Origin: Rufibacter tibetensis
GTDB taxonomy: Bacteria; Bacteroidota; Bacteroidia; Cytophagales; Hymenobacteraceae
Length of the DNA stretch: 64,000 nucleotides
Reading direction: 5' to 3'
Assembly (NCBI RefSeq): GCF_001310085.1
Contig: NZ_CP012643.1
Span: 651,001-715,000, forward strand
The position numbers and the translations under genes were made by a program. Below, one piece after another: positions 42,631 to 51,929 of this stretch. Every line of letters begins with the position of its first letter. Position 1 is the stretch's first letter. The notes below the pieces were generated by a model. That model searched no databases and was not told the origin of the DNA. It worked only from the letters and a program-made list of their open reading frames with translations.

Positions 42631-44310
42631 TTATGTGGCTGGCTTTAAAGTAGCCAATGGCTTTTTAACCGGTTTAGCTGGTTTTGGGGCTGTTTTGGGT
42701 TTATCTTTTCCCTTGGCTGGCTGCTTTGATTTAGTTGAAGCCGCTGGGGTAGAAACCTTCTTCTTAGGTTTCTTAGGTACTCTTTTCGCAAGAACGAAAG
42801 CACGGGTAGGCTTTTCATCACTGCGCCAGACAAAGCCTTTCAGGCGGGTGTCTGGTTCTTCCAACTCATGGGGCGGAATCAGTTTGGCATCTGGCTGCTC
42901 CAGAAACGTGATGTACTGCACCTGGCCATCCTTGAACATCATGCGCATGTCACTGCTTACGGCCCGGTTCATGCCCATGGTGGTGGTATCACCCTGCAAC
43001 GCGAAGTAAAGGCTTTCTGCGTTTCCGTTCACGTCTATGCGCCTGATCTTGCCCTCGGCGAAACGGGCCGTCATGTTTCGGCCTTTCACCTGGTTGTAGT
43101 TCTCCAGGGTGTCTATTGAAATAGCGAAGGCGTTCCCGAACATGCGCATCTGGTCCAGCGTGTTGCCGCGTAATTGCATCACTACACTGTCTGCAGTCAT
43201 CTGGTTTTTGTTTGCCCACAAACGCGGGTTCCGGTTCATGTAAATGATAGAGTCGTTCTGATCATAGGTAAGCGAATCGCAAAGCCCCTGCAAATCAGAT
43301 TTAAAGATCCGAACATCGTTGTAGGCATACAGTTTGCCTTTCTTGGTCTTATCCTTCACGTTCTCCACCGAAACCAACGTATCAGCAGATAGGTACATGG
43401 TGTCGCGCTTGGCAATGCTACGCATGACCGGTGAACCGTAGACTTTGGCCCTTCCCCTCGCCCGCCAATACAGAGCAGTCTGCCCGGTGATAATGGTCGT
43501 GTCCTTAATGGACGTCATAGATACATTACGGGAAGCCGTGTAGTATTCTTTCCCTTTGTCATAGGTCAGCACTTCTCCTCTAATCAGGTAATCGGGGGTC
43601 TTGATGCTTGCGTTACCTCTGAAGTTAGACTCACGGGTCACAGTGTTGTAAGTCCCGCGGTTCGCAAACAAAGTACCGTCCGGTGATTTGATGGTGGTTG
43701 GCCCGAAGAACTCCACTACCTTAGTCACGGTGTTATAAGACATGGTATCACTTACCACTTCGGCGTTCTGGCCTAGGTACTTGATGTTCTTTTTAAACGT
43801 AAGGACTTTGTCTTCTGAGGTGTAGGTACCCAATTGGCTTTGGATGGTGTAGTCAGGTCCCACAATGTTACCTGCCAAAGTATAATAGGCGCGCTTGGCG
43901 TTAAGGTCGTAGTCAAGGGAGGGCGTAGTCAGGGTCATCTGCTCGTCACGCAAAGTAACGCCGCCCCGCATGTTGGCAATACGGCGCGTACCGTCATAGC
44001 TGGCAGTGGCACTGGTGGCATCCATCCCCGGCTGGGTGATGTGCACGTTCCCGAAAACCTCCAGCTTATTCCGGTCACTGACGTATTGGTAAGCCGAGTC
44101 TGAGGTGAGGGTGGTTTGTCCCTGGCGCATTACTACGTTGCCCAACAGGCGGCGCACTTCCTCACCGTTGTACCGGCCGGACTGCAGCGTATTTGCCGAC
44201 ACCTCTACCGGTTGCCCACCTCCCTGCGGCGCCGGTGCACCCTGGCCAAAAGCCAAAATAACCGAGAACAGGGAGAAAAGAGATACTAAACCTATCTTTG
44301 TGAACTTCAT
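42631..44310 (-). CDS. OstA/LptA-like periplasmic organic solvent tolerance protein
   Basis: 559 aa from the ATG at 44310. The open frame runs to 44571 through the divergent tilS gene, and that extension is a shadow. A signal peptide (FTKIGLVSLFSLFSVILAFGQ) precedes an OstA/LptA-type beta-jelly-roll built of repeated strands (VRRLLGNVVMRQGQTTLTSDSAYQYVSDRNKLEVFGNVHI), seen several times up to about residue 450. The C-terminus is a Lys/Pro/Ala-rich basic tail (PKKPKKKVSTPAASTKSKQPAKGKDKPKT). It probably helps carry lipopolysaccharide across the periplasm or shapes the outer membrane. A TAATTTTG -7-like box on the minus strand at 44336-44329 could be its promoter. Confidence 0.87.
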   Translation of the reverse strand: MKFTKIGLVSLFSLFSVILAFGQGAPAPQGGGQPVEVSANTLQSGRYNGEEVRRLLGNVVMRQGQTTLTSDSAYQYVSDRNKLEVFGNVHITQPGMDATSATASYDGTRRIANMRGGVTLRDEQMTLTTPSLDYDLNAKRAYYTLAGNIVGPDYTIQSQLGTYTSEDKVLTFKKNIKYLGQNAEVVSDTMSYNTVTKVVEFFGPTTIKSPDGTLFANRGTYNTVTRESNFRGNASIKTPDYLIRGEVLTYDKGKEYYTASRNVSMTSIKDTTIITGQTALYWRARGRAKVYGSPVMRSIAKRDTMYLSADTLVSVENVKDKTKKGKLYAYNDVRIFKSDLQGLCDSLTYDQNDSIIYMNRNPRLWANKNQMTADSVVMQLRGNTLDQMRMFGNAFAISIDTLENYNQVKGRNMTARFAEGKIRRIDVNGNAESLYFALQGDTTTMGMNRAVSSDMRMMFKDGQVQYITFLEQPDAKLIPPHELEEPDTRLKGFVWRSDEKPTRAFVLAKRVPKKPKKKVSTPAASTKSKQPAKGKDKPKTAPKPAKPVKKPLATLKPAT

Positions 44311-44359
44311 CAATTCGTGTAAGTGAAACAAAATTACTAAAAATACCCTTCCTTCCCCG

Positions 44360-45688
44360 ATGCTCCAGAAAGTTTTACAGTATATCACCACCCACCAACT
44401 GGCTTCTACTGAAACCAAAATCCTTGCCGCGATCAGCGGAGGGCTTGACTCAGTGGTACTGGCGGATCTTTTACACCGCCTAAAACTACCCTTTGCCGTG
44501 CTGCACTGCAACTTCGGGCTGCGTGGCCAGGAGTCAGACGCCGACGAACTGTTTGTGCGCAAACTGGCCAAACAATATGACGCGCCTTTCTACAGCGAGC
44601 AGTTCCAGACCGAGGCTTTTGCCAAACAGGAAGGAATCTCCACCCAGATGGCCGCCCGCACCCTGCGCTACCAATGGTTTGAGCAGATGCGCCAGCAACT
44701 GGGCTATGACGTGATCGCCACTGCCCACCACCAGTCTGACGCCTTGGAAACCGTGCTCCTGAACTTGGTGCGCGGCACTGGTTTAGCCGGACTTCACGGA
44801 ATCCTACCTAAAAACGGGAACCTCATCCGTCCGCTGCTGGGCCTCACCAAAGACGACCTGTATGAGTGGCTGGTAACCAAACGTTTAGCTTGGCGGGAAG
44901 ATTCCAGCAATGAGAGCACCAAATACAACCGCAACCTGGTGCGCCATGAAGTCATTCCAGTGCTGAAGAAACTCAACCCCAACCTAGAAGAAACCTTCAC
45001 CTCCACTTTGGAGCGCCTGCAAGGCGCCGAAGCCGTGTTTCTGGCCGCTTTTCAGGAAATCAAAGCCAAAACACAACGCGAGGAAAACGGCGCTATTTAT
45101 CTTTCTATTGCGCCCCTGCAAAACAGCCCTGCCCCCGTGGTTCTGCTGCATGAGCTGCTAAAACCGTTCCATTTCTCCTACAGCCAGGCACAGGAAATCG
45201 CCACCGCCTGGGAAGCTCAATCAGGGAAGACGTTCTCCTCACCTACCCACGTGCTGGTAAAAGACCGCGAAAACCTGGTGATCACCCCCAAGCCGCTGGA
45301 AAAATTCGGCAGCATCACCGTCCCGGAAGAAATTACGGAAATCCAGTTTGGGCCTTTTTTGGCCAAAATCGCCCGAAAACCCGCCGAAGGTTATAAAGTC
45401 CCCCGCTCCAAAGACGTAGCTGCCTTAGATGCTGAACTGCTAAAGTTCCCGCTGAAATTACGCCCCTGGAAAGAAGGCGATTGGTTTATCCCGCTGGGCA
45501 TGAACGGCAAGAAGAAAGTGAGCGACCTGCTGATTGACAAGAAAGTCCCGGCCAACATTAAACCCGATGTCTGGGTATTAGTCTCTGACGCATCACTGAC
45601 GTGGGTCATAGGCCAGCAACCGGACAATCGATTCAAAATCACGGAGAACACCCAGGAAGTACTGGAAATCATGGTTACCAGAAGTTGA
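44360..45688 (+). CDS. tilS: tRNA(Ile)-lysidine synthetase
   Basis: 442-aa ATP-dependent enzyme that modifies C34 of the CAU-anticodon isoleucine tRNA to lysidine, an essential decoding step. PP-loop ISGGLDSVVL at about residues 25-34, HCNFGLRGQESDADELFVRKLA, ATAHHQSDALETVLLNLVRGTGLAGL, and REDSSNESTKYNRNLVRHEVIP (substrate tRNA/ATP region). The C-terminal TilS domain is seen in LRPWKEGDWFIPLGMNGKKKVSDLLIDKKVP. It is divergent from the OstA-like gene with a 49-nt gap. Confidence 0.95.
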   Translation: MLQKVLQYITTHQLASTETKILAAISGGLDSVVLADLLHRLKLPFAVLHCNFGLRGQESDADELFVRKLAKQYDAPFYSEQFQTEAFAKQEGISTQMAARTLRYQWFEQMRQQLGYDVIATAHHQSDALETVLLNLVRGTGLAGLHGILPKNGNLIRPLLGLTKDDLYEWLVTKRLAWREDSSNESTKYNRNLVRHEVIPVLKKLNPNLEETFTSTLERLQGAEAVFLAAFQEIKAKTQREENGAIYLSIAPLQNSPAPVVLLHELLKPFHFSYSQAQEIATAWEAQSGKTFSSPTHVLVKDRENLVITPKPLEKFGSITVPEEITEIQFGPFLAKIARKPAEGYKVPRSKDVAALDAELLKFPLKLRPWKEGDWFIPLGMNGKKKVSDLLIDKKVPANIKPDVWVLVSDASLTWVIGQQPDNRFKITENTQEVLEIMVTRS

Positions 45689-45915
45689 TTGATGATTGTT
45701 AGTAGCTATTGAGCCTACAGCTAAAAGGCACAGGCTTAGGAGTGACTTTAGCAGAGGCCTTTTTACCGAGATTTCAGGAAAACTGGCTTAGATCAACAAT
45801 GAAAAATCAGCAATCAACTAGTAACCATCAGACAGATATTCTTGAAATAATTTTCCGGTGACGCCCTTTTTCCTAATTTCACCACGTAGTATATCATCTA
45901 ACCAAACCTAAACAA

Positions 45916-46854
45916 ATGAAAGTAACCGTAGTTGGAGCCGGAAACGTAGGGGCCACCTGTGCCGACGTGCTGGCATACCGCGAGATTGCCAATGAAGTAG
46001 TGTTAGTGGATATCAAAGAAGGCTTCGCCGAAGGCAAGGCATTGGATATCTGGCAGAAATCGCCAATTAACCTGTATGACACCCGCACTGTGGGTGTTAC
46101 CAATGATTATACCCGTACCGCCAACTCAGACGTGGTGGTGATTACTTCCGGTTTGCCCCGCAAGCCCGGCATGACCCGCGATGACCTGATCAGCACCAAC
46201 GCCGGTATCGTTCGTTCTGTTACCGAGAACGTGATCAAGCATTCGCCGGAGGCCATCATCATTGTGGTTTCTAACCCACTGGATGTGATGACGTACGCCG
46301 CTCATGTCACCTCTAAACTGCCCCGCACTAAAGTAATGGGTATGGCTGGTATCCTGGACACTGCCCGCTACCGTGCTTTCTTAGCCGAAGAACTGAACGT
46401 ATCCCCTAAAGACATCCAAGCAGTATTGATGGGCGGTCACGGTGATACCATGGTTCCGCTTCCACGCTACACGACCGTAGGTGGTATTCCGGTAACTGAA
46501 CTGATTGATTCTGCCAAGTTGGACGCTATTGTTGACCGCACCAAAAACGGTGGCGGCGAACTGGTGAAACTTATGGGCACTTCTGCCTGGTATGCTCCTG
46601 GTTCAGCGGCTGCGCAGATGGTGGAAGCTATTGTACGTGACCAGAAACGCGTGTTCCCGGTTTGTATCAAACTGGAAGGCGAGTACGGCATCAACGGCAC
46701 GTACTTAGGAGTACCTGTGGTATTAGGTAAAAACGGTATTGAAAAAGTAATTGAGCTGCAATTAAACGAGGACGAAATGGCCTTGTTGAAGGCCTCTGAG
46801 AAAGCCGTGCGCGAAGTAATGGACGTGTTAGACAATATGCCTGCCAACGCATAA
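45916..46854 (+). CDS. mdh: Malate dehydrogenase
   Basis: 312-aa NAD-dependent TCA-cycle enzyme of the LDH-like group. Rossmann GAGNVGATCADVLA near residue 7, ending the second strand with Asp (VVLVDIKEGFAEGKALD), substrate loop with ITSGLPRKPGMTRDDL (Arg residues for malate specificity), VVSNPLDVMTYAA, AGILDTARYRAFLAEEL and the catalytic His in GGHGDTMVPLPRY. It has its own terminator downstream. Confidence 0.97.
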   Translation: MKVTVVGAGNVGATCADVLAYREIANEVVLVDIKEGFAEGKALDIWQKSPINLYDTRTVGVTNDYTRTANSDVVVITSGLPRKPGMTRDDLISTNAGIVRSVTENVIKHSPEAIIIVVSNPLDVMTYAAHVTSKLPRTKVMGMAGILDTARYRAFLAEELNVSPKDIQAVLMGGHGDTMVPLPRYTTVGGIPVTELIDSAKLDAIVDRTKNGGGELVKLMGTSAWYAPGSAAAQMVEAIVRDQKRVFPVCIKLEGEYGINGTYLGVPVVLGKNGIEKVIELQLNEDEMALLKASEKAVREVMDVLDNMPANA

Positions 46855-46871
46855 GCTTTTGCTATAAAAAA

Positions 46872-46919
46872 CTATAAACAGGAAAGCCCGGCCAATTGGT
46901 CGGGCTTTCCTGTTTATAG
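46872..46919 (+). terminator. Terminator of mdh
   Basis: CTATAAACAGGAAAGCCCG pairs with CGGGCTTTCCTGTTTATAG; the centre is CCAATTGG. Placed 17 nt after the stop. Confidence 0.88.
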
Positions 46920-46932
46920 CTTAACTGTCTTC

Positions 46933-47008
46933 TTGAAAAGATCTTGTGGACGACCCTAATACGCGTTGCAACTATCGCTATTACAGTCCACCCACAAGGT
47001 CTTTTCAA
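46933..47008. repeat. Inverted repeat with 17-nt arms between convergent genes
   Basis: TTGAAAAGATCTTGTGG (46933-46949) and CCACAAGGTCTTTTCAA (46992-47008) pair with one G-T wobble across a 42-nt loop. No T tract. The left arm with its flank (CTGTCTTCTTGAAAAG) resembles the dispersed intergenic repeat. Confidence 0.65.
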
Positions 47009-47027
47009 AATGACAAGGAAGAAGGAG

Positions 47028-48317
47028 TTACTGCTTATACACCACTCCATCTTTCATTACGAAGTTCACTTGCTGCAGCACTTTGATATCCTGCAACGGG
47101 TTACCGCTTACGGCCACAAAATCAGCGAACTTGCCTTTCTCCACGGTTCCTAGCTTATCAGACATTCCCAATAGCTCAGCTGCGCTCACGGTAGCGGCTT
47201 TGATGGCTTCCATGGCAGGCATGCCGGCCTCCACCATGTACTCAAACTCCTTGGCGTTCTTGCCGTGCATGAATACGCCGGCATCGGTACCGAAGGCAAT
47301 CTTAACGCCTTTTTTGTACGCTTTCCCAAAAGTGCCCTGTAACTGCGGCCCAATTGCTAAAGCTTTTGGCGTAACCAATGGAGGGTAGTACCCTTTGATC
47401 TTAGCAGAATCAGCTACTGATTTTCCGGCAGTAATGGTAGGCACAAACCAGGTGCCGTTTTTCTTCATCAGGTTCATGGTTTCCTCATCCATCAGAGTTC
47501 CGTGCTCCACTGAGGTAACCCCCGCTCTTACGGCGCGTTTCATGCCCTCAGCGCCATGGGCGTGCACGGCTACTTTCAAACCCAGATCACGGGCAGTCTC
47601 TACAATGGCCCTGATTTCTTCTTCAGAGAACTGCGGGGCAGAACCGTCTTTGGCTACGCTCAGCACGCCCCCCGTAGAGGCAATTTTGATCAGATCGGCT
47701 CCGTTCTTGTATTGGTACCGCACTGCTTTCCGGCATTCATCAGGTCCGTTGGCTACCCCCTGCGCAGGACCCGGGTCTCCCTGTAAATCGGCCCGGTAGC
47801 CGTTGGTGGGGTCCATGTGTCCGCCAGTGGCCGAAATAGCTTTGCCCACCACAAACATGCGGGGCCCTTTCACCATTCCTTGGTTAATGGCATTCCTGAG
47901 TTGCACATTCACCCCGCTTCCACCCAGATCTCGGACGGTGGTGAAACCTGCCATCAGGGTCTTCTCAGCATAACTAATAGACCGGAAGGCAATGGTGGCT
48001 TGGTTTAAAGAGAGGGCCTCGGCATACGCAGTAGGGCTGGTCTCGCTTTCAAAGTGCACGTGCATGTCCATAAAGCCGGGCATCACGGTTCTATTTTTCA
48101 GGTCAATGATTTTGGCCCCGGCAGCCGGAGAAGTGTAGCCTTTCTCTACGCCTACAATTTGGTTCCCTTCAATGATGACGGTCATCTCAGATTGAGGCTT
48201 GTCTTTAATACCGTCAATCAGTTGCCCGCAGTGCAGGTAAGTTCTTTGCGCCATCGTTTCCACCCCAGAAAAGGCCATTAGCGCCAGGGTAGCAATTGAG
48301 TAAAAATATTTCTTCAT
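47028..48317 (-). CDS. Secreted amidohydrolase family protein
   Basis: 429-aa metal-dependent hydrolase of the imidazolonepropionase-like / Xaa-Pro dipeptidase-annotated amidohydrolase group. A signal peptide (MKKYFYSIATLALMAFSGVETMAQ) suggests export to the periplasm. The TIM-barrel metal site is visible: H-V-H in MPGFMDMHVHFESET, the Lys region GADLIKIASTGGV, the His in KVAVHAHGAEGM and SVEHGTLMDEETM, and the Asp in AFGTDAGVFMHG. The C-terminal beta domain (GKFADFVAVSGNPLQDI) closes the composite sandwich. Substrate is probably a dipeptide or cyclic amide, not determinable here. Confidence 0.92.
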   Translation of the reverse strand: MKKYFYSIATLALMAFSGVETMAQRTYLHCGQLIDGIKDKPQSEMTVIIEGNQIVGVEKGYTSPAAGAKIIDLKNRTVMPGFMDMHVHFESETSPTAYAEALSLNQATIAFRSISYAEKTLMAGFTTVRDLGGSGVNVQLRNAINQGMVKGPRMFVVGKAISATGGHMDPTNGYRADLQGDPGPAQGVANGPDECRKAVRYQYKNGADLIKIASTGGVLSVAKDGSAPQFSEEEIRAIVETARDLGLKVAVHAHGAEGMKRAVRAGVTSVEHGTLMDEETMNLMKKNGTWFVPTITAGKSVADSAKIKGYYPPLVTPKALAIGPQLQGTFGKAYKKGVKIAFGTDAGVFMHGKNAKEFEYMVEAGMPAMEAIKAATVSAAELLGMSDKLGTVEKGKFADFVAVSGNPLQDIKVLQQVNFVMKDGVVYKQ

Positions 48318-48509
48318 AAAAAGTAATTCACAGGTGGTTTAACAGACTAATGTAATAAAAAACTTGATATGCACCCGTATTTGCCCGGTGCTTGAACACC
48401 GCTCCTTTTAAGGTCGATTTCCTGAAAACAACCCTTGAACCCGTTCAATGCAAATACACTTGCATATCCCGTGAATTTTGTTACCTTGAATAAATAACTC
48501 TGTGAACCT

Positions 48510-48941
48510 ATGGACTTTGAATTATGGTGGTTGTGGCTGATTGCGGGCATCCTGCTACTGGTAGCAGAGATGATTACGGGTACCTTTTACCTGTTGTGGC
48601 TGGGCATTGCGGTGTTTGTGGCGGCAGTCCTGGCATACCTGTTCCCCGAGACCTATTGGCTTCCACCTGCCGCCGCAAGTGCTTCTGCCCTGCTGTTGAT
48701 CCTCTTCACCAAGCCGCTCACCGTCCGCCTGCGCCAAGCCAAAGGATACCATGACCCTTCGCACCAACTCACCAACAAGCACGGCGAGGTACTGGAACCT
48801 ATCTCCCCTACCCGCTTGGGTACAGTGCGGGTGGGTACAGAAATCTGGTCGGCCAGTTCACCCGAAGAGCTTTCACCGGGACAGCGCATCATTGTGATAA
48901 GCCAAAGTAGCACCGTGTTAAAGGTAGTACCTATTAAATAG
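48510..48941 (+). CDS. NfeD family membrane protein
   Basis: 143-aa short NfeD protein. Three hydrophobic segments (about residues 5-24, 27-46 and 51-68) are followed by the C-terminal OB-fold NfeD domain (HGEVLEPISPTRLGTVRVGTEIWSASSPEELSPGQRIIVISQSSTVLKVVPI). NfeD proteins work with SPFH proteins in membrane microdomain organisation, and the SPFH gene follows 55 nt later, so the two form an operon. Confidence 0.93.
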   Translation: MDFELWWLWLIAGILLLVAEMITGTFYLLWLGIAVFVAAVLAYLFPETYWLPPAAASASALLLILFTKPLTVRLRQAKGYHDPSHQLTNKHGEVLEPISPTRLGTVRVGTEIWSASSPEELSPGQRIIVISQSSTVLKVVPIK

Positions 48942-48996
48942 ATAAACCTCGTGCTACCCGCATCAACTAAATACTTTAAACTACTTAATCAACCCT

Positions 48997-49944
48997 ATGA
49001 CAACCTCCCTCATTATTCTTGCCTCAGTCATTGTACTGTTGGCGCTTTCCGTTAGAATTATACAGCAGCAACGCGTTGCCGTGGTAGAGCGACTGGGTAA
49101 ATTCCAGCGGATCATGCACCCAGGCCTTAACCTGTTTATCCCCATTGTGGACCGCGTGCGCGTGTACCATGACCTGCGCATCCAGCAGACCAACGTACCG
49201 CCCCAGTCGGTGATTACCCGTGACAACGTGCAGGTACTCATTGATACCATTGTGTTCTATCAGGTGGTAGGTCCTGAGCAAGCTACTTACGGCATCTTTG
49301 ACTACGTGCTGGGCGTACGAAACATCACCACGGCCACCATGCGCCAGATCATCGGTAATTTGGAATTAGACGAAACACTATCAGGTCGTGAGCGGATCTC
49401 CGCTGAGATTAGAACCGCCCTGGACGAGGCTACGGAGAAGTGGGGCGTGCGTATAGAGCGCGTGGAAGTCATTGACATCAAACCTCCGTTGGATATTCAG
49501 GAGGCGATGGACAAGCAGATGAAAGCCGAACGGAACCGCCGGGCCACCATTCTGGAGGCTGAAGCTGCCAAACAAGACATGATCTTGCGCGCCGAGGGTG
49601 ACAAAACAAGTAAAATCCTAAGGGCCGAAGGGGAACGCGCGTCCGCAGAACTGCAGGCATTAGGCCAGGCCCGCGCCATTGCAGATGTGGCTGAAGCCGA
49701 GAAAACCAGAATTAAACTGTTATTGGAAGCTGGCCTGGATGACCGGGTACTCACCTATAAATCCTTTGAGGCCCTTGAAAAAATCGCTATGGGCCCAGCT
49801 AACAAGGTGTTCTTACCTACTGCAGCCGTTGAAACCTTGGGCAACATAGGTGCCATTAGCGACATGCTGAAGAGCAACAGGGATAAAGGTGATTCTGGGC
49901 TTCTTTCCAGAAAACCTGCCCAAAACGGAGACAAAGTAGCGTAA
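48997..49944 (+). CDS. SPFH/stomatin (slipin, QmcA-like) membrane protein
   Basis: 315-aa stomatin/prohibitin-homology protein. One N-terminal membrane helix (LIILASVIVLLALSVRIIQ) is followed by the SPFH/band-7 domain (RVAVVERLGKFQRIMHPGLNLFIPIVDRVR, DNVQVLIDTIVFYQVVGPEQATYGI, WGVRIERVEVIDI) and an Ala/Glu-rich coiled coil (AERNRRATILEAEAAKQDMILRAEGDKTSKILRAEGERASAELQ) that mediates oligomers. Likely assembles a membrane scaffold with the NfeD partner encoded upstream. Confidence 0.94.
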   Translation: MTTSLIILASVIVLLALSVRIIQQQRVAVVERLGKFQRIMHPGLNLFIPIVDRVRVYHDLRIQQTNVPPQSVITRDNVQVLIDTIVFYQVVGPEQATYGIFDYVLGVRNITTATMRQIIGNLELDETLSGRERISAEIRTALDEATEKWGVRIERVEVIDIKPPLDIQEAMDKQMKAERNRRATILEAEAAKQDMILRAEGDKTSKILRAEGERASAELQALGQARAIADVAEAEKTRIKLLLEAGLDDRVLTYKSFEALEKIAMGPANKVFLPTAAVETLGNIGAISDMLKSNRDKGDSGLLSRKPAQNGDKVA

Positions 49945-49955
49945 GATAGAGTAGC

Positions 49956-50006
49956 CTAAAAAGAGAACGCCTCGCAGAGTATGTCTGCGAGGCGTTCTCT
50001 TTTTAG
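49956..50006. terminator. Bidirectional terminator after the SPFH gene
   Basis: CTAAAAAGAGAACGCCTCGCAGA pairs perfectly with its complement (a 23-bp stem) around GTATG-type loop bases. It serves the SPFH gene and the convergent rhomboid gene. Confidence 0.9.
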
Positions 50007-50018
50007 ATATAAAGGAGA

Positions 50019-50936
50019 TTACTTCTGGCTGGCTTTAAACAGCTTCTGCTTTTCTTCTTTGGTCAAGCTTTCATAGCCGGATACTGAAATCTTATCCAGA
50101 ATTTGGTCTATTTCTAACTGTGAAGGATTGCCGGGAGTACCCACGTTAGACGAAACCGATGAGGCTGTCGACGCGGTGTACGGTCGGTTAGGGTTCTTAT
50201 ATGCCACTTTCAACGGGGAACGGGACTTGAACAATCCTCTAAAAAAGCCCAGTACTGCTTGCACCGGCCTTCCTAAATCAGAGCCGCTTTGCAACTGCCG
50301 CACATAAAAGAACCCCAGAAGTGCTCCTCCTAAGTGAGCAATATTCCCACCGGCATTCCCGCCCGTGGCGCCAGAGATAGACAACAGCACCATCACCAAG
50401 GCAATGTACTTTATCCGGACAGGCCCAATCAAAATCAGGTTGAAGGTATAGTTGGGCAATAGCGTAGCGGCAGCCACCATGATCGCGATGACACTACCCG
50501 AGGCTCCCATCATGTAAGAACCTTCAGAGCGGATTTGCAGGTACGGAATGGTGTTGTAGCTCAGAAGGTAGATAAGCCCACCAGCCAGGCCACCCAGAAT
50601 GTAAAGGTTTACCAGGCGCTTGTCTCCCAGATACTCCCTGATCAGCATCCCAAACCAGTACAGGTTGAGCATGTTGAACAAAATATGGAAGAACTCCAGG
50701 TGCGTGAAAAAATACGTCAGCAGGGTCCAGAAACGGTACGGGAAGAGCTGCAGGTTGGAAGGCACGCTCAGGAAAGTCATCAGGTAGGAAAAGAATCCAC
50801 CTGAACCACTCAGGGTTAACACGGTGCGCAGGATGATCAATGTCGCAAACACCACCACATTTATGAAAATGAGCTGATGCAGGGCATTGTTCCCCTTGCT
50901 GAACGCCGATTTGATATCGTCAAAAATACTGGTCAT
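50019..50936 (-). CDS. Rhomboid family intramembrane serine protease (305 aa)
   Basis: Six-helix rhomboid protease. The catalytic Ser146 lies in MMGASGSVIA and the catalytic His201 in NIAHLGGALLGFF. The L1 region has WTLLTYFFTHLEFFHILFNMLNLYWFG with the conserved H-x-x-x-N pattern. A cytoplasmic C-terminal tail of about 85 residues (rich in Arg, Lys, Ser, Pro) ends with LEIDQILDKISVSGYESLTKEEKQKLF, a conserved C-terminal helix of Bacteroidota rhomboids (DUF6576-like). It starts 3 nt after a second rhomboid gene, so they are one operon. Substrates unknown. Confidence 0.92.
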   Translation of the reverse strand: MTSIFDDIKSAFSKGNNALHQLIFINVVVFATLIILRTVLTLSGSGGFFSYLMTFLSVPSNLQLFPYRFWTLLTYFFTHLEFFHILFNMLNLYWFGMLIREYLGDKRLVNLYILGGLAGGLIYLLSYNTIPYLQIRSEGSYMMGASGSVIAIMVAAATLLPNYTFNLILIGPVRIKYIALVMVLLSISGATGGNAGGNIAHLGGALLGFFYVRQLQSGSDLGRPVQAVLGFFRGLFKSRSPLKVAYKNPNRPYTASTASSVSSNVGTPGNPSQLEIDQILDKISVSGYESLTKEEKQKLFKASQK

Positions 50937-50939
50937 AGT

Positions 50940-51719
50940 TTAGTAAAAATTATCGCGTTTCCGTTCCCAGAGCTTCAGTAGGATATACGCAAAAAGCATC
51001 CCACCTAAGTGGGCAAAATGCGCCACATTGTCTCCGGGCATGCGGTTTAATCCAGAATACACTTCAAACGCCCCATACATCAGCACAAAATATTTGGCCT
51101 TGATGGGAATTGGAAAAAACAACAGCATGAGCTCTGTGTTAGGGAACAACATGCCAAAGGCCATCAAAATCCCGAACACCGCTCCTGATGCTCCCAACAT
51201 AGGGCTGTTCACCATCACATCAGACAAACGTTCCGAGAAGGCTTTGGCCTGAGTGACGAGTTGCGGATCAGTAGGGTTCCGGTTGAACTCCACTAAAAAG
51301 GACTCCATCCCTCGCAGGTTTACTCCTGCCGTCTCTAACAGGTTCTTGAAGTCAATAGGGTCTGGGTTCTGCATGAAAAGGGCTACCCCATCAATCACCT
51401 GGGAGATCTCATAAAACCGTACTGCAGAGTAAAGCAAACTGGCACCTAGGCCGGTAATCAGGTAAAAGGTAAGGAAACGCATTTCTCCCCAATACCGCTC
51501 CAACAAGGGGCCGAAGATAAACAAACTGAACATGTTCCCGAACAAGTGCATGATGTTGCCGTGCATGAACATGTGGGTGACAAACTGATGCGGCCGGAAG
51601 AGGTCTGAGCGAATATCGTGCAAGGCAAACAACTCTTGGGGGAATAGCCTATCTGTAAAAAAGTACATGAGTACATTCAAGATAAGCAGGTTACGCACCA
51701 TGGGCGTGATGGGTGGCAT
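50940..51719 (-). CDS. Rhomboid family intramembrane serine protease (259 aa)
   Basis: Second rhomboid of a tandem pair. Catalytic Ser178 in MLGASGAVFGILMAF, catalytic His237 in NVAHFAHLGGMLFAYIL, and the L1/TM2 pattern VTHMFMHGNIMHLFGNMFSLFIFG. About 70 residues are inserted between the second and third helices (VIDGVALFMQNPDPIDFKNLL ... AKAFSERLSD), a feature of this Bacteroidota subfamily and absent from its neighbour. The two genes are translated back to back (3-nt gap), with this one first. Confidence 0.92.
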   Translation of the reverse strand: MPPITPMVRNLLILNVLMYFFTDRLFPQELFALHDIRSDLFRPHQFVTHMFMHGNIMHLFGNMFSLFIFGPLLERYWGEMRFLTFYLITGLGASLLYSAVRFYEISQVIDGVALFMQNPDPIDFKNLLETAGVNLRGMESFLVEFNRNPTDPQLVTQAKAFSERLSDVMVNSPMLGASGAVFGILMAFGMLFPNTELMLLFFPIPIKAKYFVLMYGAFEVYSGLNRMPGDNVAHFAHLGGMLFAYILLKLWERKRDNFY

Positions 51720-51754
51720 AGCGTCGCGTTAAGTAGATATATGGTGTAAAGGAA

Positions 51755-51785
51755 CGAAAAAAAGGGGCATTAGGATAAGCCCCTT
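51755..51785 (-). terminator. Terminator of mutL
   Basis: AAGGGGC / GCCCCTT stem with a 10-nt loop and, on the minus strand, a T7 run. It lies between mutL and the rhomboid genes, so mutL and the rhomboids are separate transcripts. Confidence 0.7.
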
Positions 51786-51929
51786 CCTCTCCTCCTAGCA
51801 TAACAGGTTACGAAAGTAATGGTTCTGTTTCAAACAGTACGGAGGAATCCTCGCTATTGGTACCCAACCTCTCCTAAAATATCTACCCAACTCCTGTATT
51901 ACGCCCAGAAAACCAAAAACAGTCAAAAA

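Noticed and set aside
44311-44571. 87-codon N-terminal extension of the OstA-like protein
   Set aside because: It runs antisense through the start of tilS, and the signal peptide begins at the ATG at 44310.
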